A stretch of 64,000 nt of DNA from Sinotaia quadrata (taxonomy: Eukaryota; Mollusca; Gastropoda; Architaenioglossa; Viviparidae). Position 1 is the first letter of the stretch. Every line of letters begins with the position of its first letter. Made by a program: the position numbers and the translations under genes. The notes under the pieces are model-generated. The model saw only the letters and a program-made list of their open reading frames with translations, searched no databases and was not told where the DNA came from. The stretch covers positions 70,493,071 through 70,557,070 of the forward strand of contig CM054183.1 of assembly GCA_028829895.1 (NCBI GenBank), written 5' to 3'. Shown piece after piece: positions 37,643 through 48,989 of the stretch.

Positions 37643-39166
37643 ATTAAACGTGTACTGTGAACTTGTAATTACAGTTATAAATATCTTATAGTTTCAGTGA
37701 TATGTATTAAACGTGTACTGTGAACTCGTAATTACAGTTATAAATATCTTATAGTTTCAGTGATATGTATTAAACGTGTACTGTGAACTCGTAATTACAG
37801 TTATAAATATCTTATAGTTTCAGTGATATGTATTAAACGTGTACTGTGAACTTGTAATTACAGTTATAAATATCTTATAGTTTCAGTGATATGTATTAAA
37901 CGTGTACTGTGAACTCGTAATTACAGTTATAAATATCTTATAGTTTCAGTGATATGTATTAAACGTGTACTGTGAACTCGTAATTACAGTTATAAATATC
38001 TTATAGTTTGAGTGATATGTATTAAACGTGTACTGTGAACTCGTAATTACAGTTATAAATATCTTATAGTTTCAGTGATATGTATTAAACGTGTACTGTG
38101 AACTCGTAATTACAGTTATAAATATCTTATAGTTTCAGTGATATGTATTAAACGTGTACTGTGAACTCGTAATTACAGTTATAAATATCTTATAGTTTCA
38201 GTGATATGTATTAAACGTGTACTGTGAACTCGTAATTACAGTTATAAATATCTTATAGTTTCAGTGATATGTATTAAACGTGTACTGTGAACTTGTAATT
38301 ACAGTTATAAATATCTTATAGTTTCAGTGATATGTATTAAACGTGTACTGTGAACTTGTAATTACAGTTATAAATATCTTATAGTTTCAGTGATATGTAT
38401 TAAACGTGTACTGTGAACTTGTAATTACAGTTATAAATATCTTATAGTTTCAGTGATATGTATTAAACGTGTACTGTGAACTTGTAATTACAGTTATAAA
38501 TATCTTATAGTTTCAGTGATATGTATTAAACGTGTACTGTGAACTTGTAATTACAGTTATAAATATCTTATAGTTTCAGTGATATGTATTAAACGTGTAC
38601 TGTGAACTTGTAATTACAGTTATAAATATCTTATAGTTTCAGTGATATGTATTAAACGTGTACTGTGAACTCGTAATTACAGTTATAAATATCTTATAGT
38701 TTCAGTGATATGTATTAAACGTGTACTGTGAACTCGTAATTACAGTTATAAATATCTTATAGTTTCAGTGATATGTATTAAACGTGTACTGTGAACTCGT
38801 AATTACAGTTATAAATATCTTATAGTTTCAGTGATATGTATTAAACGTGTACTGTGAACTTGTAATTACAGTTATAAATATCTTATAGTTTCAGTGATAT
38901 GTATTAAACGTGTACTGTGAACTTGTAATTACAGTTATAAATATCTTATAGTTTCAGTGATATGTATTAAACGTGTACTGTGAACTTGTAATTACAGTTA
39001 TAAATATCTTATAGTTTCAGTGATATGTATTAAACGTGTACTGTGAACTCGTAATTACAGTTATAAATATCTTATAGTTTCAGTGATATGTATTAAACGT
39101 GTACTGTGAACTCGTAATTACAGTTATAAATATCTTATAGTTTCAGTGATATGTATTAAACGTGTA
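37643..39166. repeat. 63-nt satellite-like array, 24 near-identical copies
   Basis: Unit attaaacgtgtactgtgaac, tcgtaattacagttataaat, atcttatagtttcagtgata, tgt. Almost the only difference between copies is T/C in act[t/c]gtaatt. In order the copies read T CC T CCCCCC TTTTTT CCC TTT CC. Confidence 0.97.
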
Positions 39167-39244
39167 TTATTAGAAAATGGTTGCAATTATATGCATCAAA
39201 TGAGTACCAAACTGGTGGTTACAGTGATGTGTAAATCAAATGGT

Positions 39245-39840
39245 CACAATGAAAGGAAAATTAGTGACAAATTGTACAAAAATAGTGAAGGGAAATTAGT
39301 GACAAATTGTACAAAAATAGTGAAGGGAAATTAGTGATCAATTGTACAAAAATAGTGAAGGAAAATTAGTGACAAATTGTACAAAAATAGTAAAGAAAAA
39401 TTAGTGACAAAGTGTACAAAAAAAAGGAAAATTAGTGACAAATTGTACAAAAATAGTAAAGGAAAATTGGTGACAAATTGTACAAAAATAGAAAAAAGGA
39501 ATATTAGTGACAAATTGTACAAAATAGTGAAGGAAAATTAGTGACAAATTGTACAAAAATAGTAAAGGAAAATTGGTGACAAATTTTACAAAAATAGAAA
39601 AAAGGAATATTAGTGACAAACTGTACAAAAATAGTGAAGGAAAATTAGTGACAAATTGTACAAAAATAGTAAAGGAAAGTTAGTGACAAATTGTTCAAAA
39701 ATAGTAAAGGAAAAATAGCAAATAGTACAAAATAGTAGAGAAAAAAGATAATAAATAGTAAAGAAAAATAATAACAAATTGTACAAAAATAGTAAAGGAA
39801 AATTAGTAACAAATAGTACAAAATAGAAAAGAAAAAATAG
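39245..39840. repeat. About 35-nt minisatellite, about 17 copies
   Basis: Unit gtgacaaattgtacaaaaat plus agtgaaggaaaatta with many indels, directly after the 63-nt array. Confidence 0.92.
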
Positions 39841-40132
39841 TAAATTTTAATGATACTTTAAAAAAATATATTAAATTCTATATGTTAACATGAAATGTAT
39901 TGAATGATTAACAAGAACAATCTATTTGTTGGCATGCAATACATTTTGAGATCATAATTTGGAATTTCACAGTTGTTCACTGCGATTAGTCCTCTGTGGT
40001 TAATAATTCAAACTCTGTATTGCCAGCACTTTCTTAAAGAAACAAAACTGTATACACTATATTTAAGACGAGTGATATAGGTCTATCTATTTGACGACGA
40101 AATGACATGCCACAGACGTACACTTAGCAAAT

Positions 40133-40274
40133 GACATCACAATCTACGTCATGCATTTTGACGACAGCAGAATGTCTTCCTTCAGTGTTCGCTATTCTTT
40201 GCAAGAAGAGAAGGGGACAAAAGTAAACCCGACCTCACCCTAAATAAACACGCAAACTCCACTCAAACACCACG
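40133..40274 (+). promoter_or_regulatory. Probable 5' UTR/promoter-proximal region of the speriolin-like gene
   Basis: Non-repetitive sequence, less AT-rich than its surroundings, immediately upstream of the start codon. It contains TGACATCA and TACGTCA (reverse TGACGTA, a CRE-like half site) at about 40132-40151. The start context caccacgATGG is good (A at -3, G at +4). No clear TATA box was seen. CRE-like sites would fit CREM-type control known for testis genes elsewhere, but that is inference. Confidence 0.35.
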
Positions 40275-40551
40275 ATGGCCGAGACGTCTACAGGGTCCAA
40301 CAGCAGCAGGTCGAGCGGCTTGAGAAGAGTGTACGACGATGCGAGGAACGACCCGGAATGCTATCGGTCTTCAGACGTGTCTGTGAGAAATATTCCTCGC
40401 CTGGAGCAAGTGTACGGTGAGCTCACAATGGACAATCTGCGACTGTGGGAATGCCTCAACGCCATTCGCTGCAACCAGAGACTGCAAGGCCACAATATTC
40501 TCAGCCATCTTTTCTCTATGTCGGACCAAGACTTCTTCCGCTGTTATCCCA
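40275..40551 (+). CDS. Speriolin-like protein, exon 1 (N-terminus)
   Basis: First coding exon, starting MAETSTGSNSSRSSG in a good ATG context. It ends after one base of a codon at a GTAATG donor (40552). A Ser-rich head is followed by a leucine-rich amphipathic segment (LEQVYGELTMDNLRLWECLN) that could form a coiled coil, then ILSHLFSMSDQDFFRCYP at the border. The last 40 residues align without gaps to the last 40 residues before the YP of exon 2 (11 identical, many conservative), and both end in YP just before a phase-1 donor. This supports the chosen donor. A stronger-looking GTGAGC at 40418, also phase 1, would remove that conserved block. Known: speriolin is a centriole/sperm-neck protein with an N-terminal coiled-coil region. 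I assign this exon to the same gene as the downstream Speriolin_C exons from phase compatibility and order only. Confidence 0.7.
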
Positions 40552-40934
40552 GTAATGTTTTTTTCCACTTCGTTGCTGATAGAAATGAGATAGTTTACGC
40601 CTTTGCAAGCCCTTTGAAAATTGTTCTTTTTTAACTAACTATTACTTTACTAGGTCATCATGTTGTGCTTGTGTTTTCGTAAACCTTCAAAGTTGTCGAC
40701 AGTCGAGTACACAACTTTAGTAAATTCGGACGTTATCTGTACACAACTTTAGGCAAAGATAAGATATAGTTGCACACAACTTTATTTAATTTTTAGACAT
40801 ATTTGTAGACACTTTTAGTCAATTAAAATATATTTGGACCACTTCCTTTACTCAATTCAGATTTTATATATGTACACAAACATAGTCCATTCAAACAGAC
40901 ATGCAGGCAGGCATACATACACATAAATAGATAG

Positions 40935-41026
40935 CTATATAGATAGACAGACAGACAGACGGACGGGCGGGCGGGCTGTCAGGCAAGTAGACAGACTGAC
41001 AGACAAACAGACAGACAGACAGACAA

Positions 41027-41094
<68 letters not shown>

Positions 41095-41140
41095 CTAGCT
41101 AGATAGATAGATGGATAGATAGATAGATAGATAGAAACAG
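40935..41140. repeat. Compound (GATA)n/(GACA)n tract
   Basis: Tetranucleotide blocks in intron 1 of the speriolin-like gene. Confidence 0.97.
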
Positions 41141-41532
41141 AAAGAGAGAGAGGATGACGGAGAAACACTTTCTGTAAAACAACAGAAACAATTAAAAGCA
41201 TTTATTTCCCTTGCTAATTGCAAGCAAAAATGGAACTGTTCATGTTATGTTGTAAGTGTTATCGCGATCTAGTATTTTAAAGCTATGTAGCTCATTTTAT
41301 GGAATATTGGCTGTGACAGTCAGGTTATCAGTTAGGGAAAAGCACAGCCAACTCCGTCAATTCTTCTTCGCTATATTTTCCGCCGTCTTTAATTACAAAA
41401 ACAAACAAACATGTATTTACAAGAAAAATTAAGGCAAAATAGAGTTTGGCTATTAAGGAATCATTACTTTATGCCATTTATTTCTTCAACAGTATGAGAC
41501 ATGTTGAGATTGTTGTTTGTTTAGTCACCGCA

Positions 41533-43505
41533 CAAAATTTACTTTGCAATCCTCTATGTTTAATATTACTCACTCTCTGGCCACAAAATTTACTTTGCAA
41601 TCCTATATGTTTAATATTACTCACTCTCTGGCCACAAAATTTACTTTGCAATCCTCTATGTTTAATATTACTCACTCTCTGGCCACAAAATTTACTTTGC
41701 AATCCTATATGTTTAATATTACTCACTCTCTGGCCACAAAATTTACTTTGCAATCCTATATGTTTAATATTACTCACTCTCTGGCCACAAAATTTACTTT
41801 GCAATCCTATATGTTTAATATTACTCACTCTCTGGCCACAAAATTTACTTTGCAATCCTATATGTTTAATATTACTCACTCTCTGGCCACAAAATTTACT
41901 TTGCAATCCTATATGTTTAATATTACTCACTCTCTGGCCACAAAATTTACTTTGCAATCCTATATGTTTAATATTACTCACTCTCTGGCCACAAAATTTA
42001 CTTTGCAATCCTATATGTTTAATATTACTCACTCTCTGGCCACAAAATTTACTTTGCAATCCTCTATGTTTAATATTACTCACTCTCTGGCCACAAAATT
42101 TACTTTGCAATCCTCTATGTTTAATATTACTCACTCTCTGGCCACAAAATTTACTTTGCAATCCTATATGTTTAATATTACTCACTCTCTGGCCACAAAA
42201 TTTACTTTGCAATCCTATATGTTTAATATTACTCACTCTCTGGCCACAAAATTTACTTTTGCAATCCTATATGTTTAATATTACTCACTCTCTGGCCACA
42301 AAATTTACTTTGCAATCCTATATGTTTAATATTACTCACTCTCTGGCCACAAAATTTACTTTGCAATCCTATATGTTTAATATTACTCACTCTCTGGCCA
42401 CAAAATTTACTTTGCAATCCTATATGTTTAATATTACTCACTCTCTGGCCACAAAATTTACTTTGCAATCCTATATGTTTAATATTACTCACTCTCTGGC
42501 CACAAAATTTACTTTGCAATCCTATATGTTTAATATTACTCACTCTCTGGCCACAAAATTTACTTTGCAATCCTCTATGTTTAATATTACTCACTCTAGG
42601 GCCACAAAATTTACTTTGCAATCCTCTATGTTTAATATTACTCACTCTCTGGCCACAAAATTTACTTTGCAATCCTATATGTTTAATATTACTCACTCTC
42701 TGGCCACAAAATTTACTTTGCAATCCTATATGTTTAATATTACTCACTCTCTGGCCACAAAATTTACTTTGCAATCCTATATGTTTAATATTACTCACTC
42801 TCTGGCCACAAAATTTACTTTGCAATCCTATATGTTTAATATTACTCACTCTCTGGCCACAAAATTTACTTTGCAATCCTATATGTTTAATATTACTCAC
42901 TCTCTGGCCACAAAATTTACTTTGCAATCCTATATGTTTAATATTACTCACTCTCTGGCCACAAAATTTACTTTGCAATCCTATATGTTTAATATTACTC
43001 ACTCTCTGGCCACAAAATTTACTTTGCAATCCTATATGTTTAATATTACTCACTCTCTGGCCACAAAATTTACTTTGCAATCCTCTATGTTTAATATTAC
43101 TCACTCTAGGGCCACAAAATTTACTTTGCAATCCTCTATGTTTAATATTACTCACTCTCTGGCCACAAAATTTACTTTGCAATCCTCTATGTTTAATATT
43201 ACTCACTCTAGGGCCACAAAATTTACTTTGCAATCCTCTATGTTTAATATTACTCACTCTCTGGCCACAAAATTTACTTTGCAATCCTATATGTTTAATA
43301 TTACTCACTCTCTGGCCACAAAATTTACTTTGCAATCCTATATGTTTAATATTACTCACTCTCTGGCCACAAAATTTACTTTGCAATCCTATATGTTTAA
43401 TATTACTCACTCTCTGGCCACAAAATTTACTTTGCAATCCTATATGTTTAATATTACTCACTCTCTGGTCACTTTTCAAATTTACTTTGCAATCCTATAT
43501 GTTTC
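41533..43505. repeat. 51-nt minisatellite, about 39 copies, in intron 1
   Basis: Unit aaaatttactttgcaatcct, mtatgtttaatattactcac, tctctggccac. Because 51 is 3x17, several frames stay open (up to 701 codons), but the proteins are pure repeat with no start context. One inserted T near 42257 shifts frames. A diverged lone copy sits at 44427-44468. Confidence 0.97.
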
Positions 43506-44064
43506 CCTGTCGCGAGGTAAAGAGGTAAGAAATGGACTGCTATTACACTGATCTTTGTATTTCTTTTGAGTGTTTTTAGATTTGAGTAATCAAAGTTCAG
43601 TTTCACTGACGTCACACACTGCTGGTTACTTAACTGGGAAAAACATGTGTACGCAGATTCCTTTATAAAAGATCAGCTACATTGAGCTTAATAATACATT
43701 GTCTTTCAGTCACCATCCATAGAATGCAGTACGAAAAGCACAAAACTTAGGAACTGCATACATGTTTTCCACCCATCTTTACCTTGACTAAATTTCTCAA
43801 TCAATGAAATTAAATGATACAACTAGAAATTATTAATATACTTGACTTTTGTTTTTACATCTTCTATACTCACATTCTGTCAACACATTTCGCTTACCCA
43901 GAAGCGGGATCTCAATTATATGTCTCAAGATTAAATAATCACTCAACGGAGTCTTGGTTATACACAAGTCTAAAAGTTAAATAACCACATAACGAAGATT
44001 ACGAAAGTAATCCGTTTTAGTCTTGTTTTGCAGGATTGCACTCAAACTGAATACCGGTTCTTCA
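43506..44064. other. Unique intronic sequence
   Basis: Contains TGACGTCA at 43607-43614. No exon recognised. Confidence 0.4.
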
Positions 44065-45770
44065 TCTATAGCTAGGAGTTCAAATAACACTAGCAATACA
44101 TGCACTTCTACTCGTCTATAGCTAGGAGTTCAAATAACACTAGCAATACATGCACTTCTTCTCGTCTATAGCTAGCAGTTCAAATAACACTAGCAATACA
44201 TGCACTTCTACTCGTCGTTAATACCTTTGATTCGATTTCGCTCACACTTCCCAACACAATCTATTTTTCTCTACCTCTCTGACTATCTTACAAACACTAT
44301 ACAAATAACTTTGTCATAACATTCTGGTTCATAGAAATTGCAAATAGCATGTCATCATAAAATTATCAAATTGAAATTTTTTTTTTTTTTTTTAATGGGA
44401 GAAATGTACATAATACAACGGTTACGAGCCACAAAATTTATTTTGCCTTCCAGTATGTTAAATATTAGGAAATGGTCATGGTTAGTTAGTTTCCTTCTGT
44501 GTTTAGTAGTAGTCACTGACTAATTTTAGTTTGCCTTCTTATGTGTTAAGTTTATTCACTACCTTAATAATCGTTTAGCATTAGCCACTAGCACCAACAT
44601 TTAGTGGTCTTGTTTTGTCTTTAGCATTAGCCACTAGCACCAACATTTAGTGGTCTTGTTTTGACTTTAGCATTAGCCACTAGCACCAACATTTAGTTGT
44701 CTTGTTTTGTCTTTAGCATTAGCCACTAGCACCAACATTTAGTTGTCTTGTTTTTGTCTTTAGCATTAGCCACTAGTACCAACATTTAGTTGTCTTGTTT
44801 TGTCTTTAGCATTAGCCACTAGCACCAATATTTAGTTGTCTTGTTTTGACTTTAGCATTAGCCACTAGCATCAACATTTAGTTGTCTTGTTTTGTCTTTA
44901 GCATTAGCCACTAGCACCAACATTTAGTTGTCTTGTTTTGTCTTTAGCATTAGCCACTAGTACCAACATTTAGTTGTCTTGTTTTGACTTTAGCATTAGC
45001 CACTAGCACCAACATTTAGTTGGCTTTTGACTTTAGCATTAGCCACTAGCACCAACATTTAGTTGTCTTGTCTTTAGCATTAGCGACTAGCACCAACTTT
45101 TAGTTGTCTTGTTTTGTCTTTAGCATTAGCCACTAGCACAACATCTAGTTTGCCTACCTATATGTATTATTATTAGTTACTGATTACATTTAGTTTATAT
45201 TCCTATGTGCTTACTATTAGTCACTGACTACAGTTAGTTTATTTCCCTATATATTTATTAGTAGTAGCCACTGACTACATTTACTTTCCTTTCCTATATA
45301 TTTATTATTATTAGTCACTGTCTACGTTTAGTTTACTTTCCTATATGCTTACGTTTAGTCACTGACTACATTTAGTTTACATTCCTGTGTTTACTTTTAG
45401 TCACTGACTGCATTTAGTTTACATTCCTGTGTGTTTACTGTTAGTCACTGACTATATTTAGTTTCCTTAGAGGTACTGAAGATCTTAGGTGTATGAGAAG
45501 CGCATCATACAACATGTTAGTAACTAAGGGATTAATTTGAAAATCAGAGGGACAGCAGAACTTAGGTACATGGGAAAAAACACTAGAACGTTAGTAACTA
45601 AGGGATTAATTTAAAAATCAGAGGGACAGCAGAACTTAGGTAAGAACCCTATAACTTTAGTAACTAAGGGATTAATTTAAAAATCAGAGGGACAGCAGAA
45701 CTTAGGTAAGAACCCTAGAACGTTAGTAACTAAGGGATTAATTAAGAGAATAGAGGGACTGATGAACTTA
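44065..45770. repeat. Four consecutive intronic minisatellites
   Basis: 44065-44217: about 51-nt x3. 44575-45155: 46-nt x13 (tttagcattagccactagca). 45160-45470: about 45-nt x7, degenerate. 45520-45770: about 65-nt x4 (agggacagcagaacttaggt). Confidence 0.9.
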
Positions 45771-45889
45771 GGCACACGATCAACATGTTAGTAGTTCAAG
45801 AATTAATCATGAAAAGATATGGACTGACGATCTTAAGTAACGAGAAACACGTCATAGTTAAGAATTGAAGTAAGAATTTTAACACAGAA

Positions 45890-46397
45890 AATTGAGAGAC
45901 TGCTGATCGTTATTTTTTTAACACAGAAAACCGAGAGACTGCTGATCGTTATTTTTTTAACACAGAAAACCGAGAGACTGCTGATCGTTATTTTTTTAAC
46001 ACAGAAAACCGAGAGACTGCTGATCGTTATTTTTTTAACACAGAAAACCGAGAGACTGCTGATCGTTATTTTTTTAACACAGAAAACCGAGAGACTGCTG
46101 ATCGTTATTTTTTTAACACAGAAAACTGAGAGACTGCTGATCGTTATTTTTTTAACACAGAAAACTGAGAGACTGCTGATCGTTATTTTTTTAACACAGA
46201 AAACTGAGAGACTGCTGATCGTTATTTTTTTAACACAGAAAACTGAGAGACTGCTGATCGTTATTTTTTTAACACAGAAAACTGAGAGACTGCTGATCGT
46301 TATTTTTTTAACACAGAAAACTGAGAGACTGCTGATCGTTATTTTTTTAACACAGAAAACTGAGAGACTGCTGATCGTTATTTTTTTAACACAGAAA
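45890..46397. repeat. 39-nt minisatellite, 13 copies
   Basis: Unit aaaactgagagactgctgat plus cgttatttttttaacacag. The first block has accgag, the later block actgag. The minus-strand 225-codon frame is an artefact. Confidence 0.96.
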
Positions 46398-46619
46398 TAC
46401 AAATCTAAATAAAATATCGAAGCCAAATGCAAGACAAACGCATTTATGAATCTGTTAGAAGACTGCAAGCGGACTTCATTCAGATAGTATGTGTCAGAAC
46501 TATTATTCATAACTCCTACAAGTTGTATTGTATATCTGTGAATAGAGCTGTTATCATTAAGCTAATCAGAGAGTCATCTGTGGTCAAATGTTAGGGATTA
46601 ACGTTTAGCCACCAAAGTA

Positions 46620-47075
46620 GGAATTTATTAATTTATGTTCTAGATAGTAACATTTAGCCCCTCTCAAGTGATAGTTATCCCCCTAGAGAGTAGCATTTAG
46701 CTCCTCACAAGTAACATTTATCTTCTAGAGTAACATATAGTATCTCACAAGTAACATTTATCCTCTAGAGAGTAACATTTAGCTCCTCACAAGTAACATT
46801 CATCCTCTAGAGTCTAGAGCAGGGGTGCACAAACTTTTTAAATCAGAGGGCCAAATTTCCAATTGATAGTGCGCGGAGGACCGCCACATTGATGGCTCAG
46901 TAGAAAAAACTACACCATTAATGAAATAATGTGCTTTACATTCGTAATAATGGTAACATCCAAAAGTCCTCCGGGCCCGCATAGAGCCCTGTCTCGGGTC
47001 GCGGTTTGTGCACCCTTAGTCTAGAGAGTAACATTTAGCCCCTCACAAGTAACATTTAGCCCCTCACAAGCAGCG
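46620..47075. repeat. GTAACATTTAGCCCCTCACAA repeat split by a MITE
   Basis: About seven short units on both sides of the hAT-type element, containing ctctagag, the sequence used as target site. Confidence 0.8.
46820..47018. mobile_element. 199-bp non-autonomous hAT-type MITE with 8-bp target duplication
   Basis: Termini CAGGGGTGCACAAAC and GTTTGTGCACCCTTA are inverted repeats (13 of 15 match). Perfect 8-bp direct repeats GTCTAGAG flank it at 46812-46819 and 47019-47026. The CAGGGGTG start, the following aactttttaaatcagagggc and the 8-bp duplication are typical of hAT (Charlie-like) elements. No coding capacity. It interrupts a local GTAACATTTAGC-type minisatellite in intron 1 of the speriolin-like gene. 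Confidence 0.85.
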
Positions 47076-47184
47076 CGATGTGATGGGTTTCTCCAGCATT
47101 AGTAAGGATTTGATTTATTTTTGATTTCTAACGTTAAACTAACCAGGCAAATGGTTGCCTTATTTAGTGATAGCAATTTGCATT

Positions 47185-47450
47185 TAAAATATAATAATTA
47201 CTTACTTATTTTGTTTTGATAAATATAATAATTACTTACTTATTTTGTTTTGATAAATATAATAATTACTTACTTATTTTGTTTTGATAAATATAATAAT
47301 TACTAATTTTGTTTTGATAAATATAATAATTATTTATTTTGTTTTGATAAATATAATAATTACTTATTTTGTTTTGATAAATATAATAATTACTTATTTT
47401 GTTTTGATAAATATAATAATTACTTATTTTGTTTTGATAAATATAATGCG
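47185..47450. repeat. About 30-nt minisatellite, about 9 copies
   Basis: Unit ttttgttttgataaatataa plus taattactta. 47450-47760 holds degenerate gtgacagcaaatcattag-type units. Confidence 0.92.
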
Positions 47451-48131
47451 CAACATTCTGAATCTTCTTCATTAGAACTGTTAGCTACTTTGTATATCAC
47501 GTGACAGATTTATTAGCTGCTTTATATATCATGTGACAGCAAATCATTAGGTATTTTGCATATCTGTGTAGCAGAAAATCATTCATCTAGTGTACATATT
47601 CATTTGACAGAAAATCATTTAGCTGTTTTACATATCTATGTGACAGGAAATCAATTAGCTATTTTACCTATTCATATGACCAGCAAATAATTATCTATTG
47701 TTTACCTTCATGTGACAGCAAATCTGGTAGTTATTTTACATATCAGTGACAGCACATGTGTCTTTTTGTAAATGCTCGCACATTTTCTTTTTAATTTTGT
47801 TTCGATCTCTCTCACTTCCACCCACTCACTCACTCATGCACGCACACACGCCACTTTTGTAGAAGAAAAACTACCTTATATATACCCACAATTAGTTTCT
47901 TCTCTTTATCTAGCAACCTTGCATTGGTGTACGCAATCACACTTCCCCACCCCACCCACCCCCGTGCTCATTATCCTTGCTAATGTCCGAATTAGAAACA
48001 ATAAACAATTCATTTCAATTTACTTCAACCTGAATTCCCACATTATGACAATTTCATTTTTTTTAAAAAAATGAATATTCTTATCTTAGAACGTCTCCTG
48101 TCTAACTGTAGTTCGTTGTTGACTTACCTAG

Positions 48132-48371
48132 ACTACCGAAGATTTGACCCCAGTGGCCCAGGCGGTCTTGGCAGACTGCCATGTGCCAGAGGCGGGCTGC
48201 GGTACGCGGAGCAGATACAAGTGCTGAATGAAGGTCTGATAAACGAAAACAAGCGTTTGTACCGCTGCATCAACGTTCTGACCAGTCAACCGTCCATCTC
48301 AGCTGACGAGGTGGTATCCCAGACGTTTGCACTCAGCAACGCGAAATTCGCATTCACATATCCTGCTGATG
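48132..48371 (+). CDS. Speriolin-like protein, exon 2 (paralogue of exon 1)
   Basis: 240-nt exon between acceptor ttacctag (AG 48130-48131) and donor GATG|GTAAGT (48372). It enters with two bases and leaves with one, so it joins exon 1 as Asn and exon 3 as Ala. It encodes a basic Gly/Pro stretch (RRFDPSGPGGLGRLPCARGG), an amphipathic helix (AEQIQVLNEGLINENKRLYR) and VVSQTFALSNAKFAFTYP. The helix plus tail repeats the pattern of exon 1, indicating exon duplication. The helix also has the look of the N-terminal coiled coil of speriolins, a weak resemblance. The last 21 nt of the exon and the donor are amplified downstream as a minisatellite. Reading through into the array hits a TGA 42 nt after the border, so correct choice of the first donor matters. 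Confidence 0.72.
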
Positions 48372-48960
48372 GTAAGTATTACTTAAGAGTTGTGACCATT
48401 CACATATCCTGCTGATGGTAAGGATTACTTAAGAGTTGTGACCATTCACATATCCTGCTGATGGTAAGGATTACTTAAGAGTTGTGACCATTCACATATC
48501 CTGCTGATGGTAAGTATTACTTAAGAGTTGTGACCATTCACATATCCTGCTGATGGTAAGTATTACTTAAGAGTTGTGACCATTCACATATCCTGCTGAT
48601 GGTAAGTATTACTTAAGAGTTGTGACCATTCACATATCCTGCTGATGGTAAGTATTACTTAAGAGTTGTGACCATTCACATATCCTGCTGATGGTAAGTA
48701 TTACTTAAGAATTGTGACCATTCATATATCCTGCTGATGGTAAGTATTACTTAAGAGTTGTGACCATTCACATATCCTGCAGATGGTAAGTATTACTTAA
48801 GAATTGTGACCATTCACATATCCTGCTGATGGTAAGTATTACTTAAGAAATCTCAGAAAACCTTGTTGATGATAAGTATTACATACTCTCAAAAACCCTG
48901 CAGATGATTAGTATTACTTAAGAGTTGTAACCTCTCACAGACCCTGCTGATAGTAAGGTG
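48351..48960 (+). repeat. 46-nt minisatellite carrying a copied exon end and splice donor
   Basis: The unit is cattcacatatcctgctgatg (exonic part) plus gtaagtattacttaagagtt and a few more bases. GTAAG donors occur at 48372 (authentic), 48418, 48464, 48510, 48556, 48602, 48648, 48694, 48740, 48786 and 48832. After that about four degenerate units follow in which the donor is lost. Confidence 0.93.
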
Positions 48961-48989
48961 TGACCTCTCACACGTGCGCGCTAAGTAAC

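Noticed and set aside
41446..43551. 701-codon plus-strand ORF and long minus-strand ORFs
   Set aside because: Pure translation of a 51-nt intronic tandem array. Frames stay open because the unit is a multiple of three, and there is no gene structure.
45833..46510. 225-codon minus-strand repeat ORF
   Set aside because: 39-nt minisatellite artefact.
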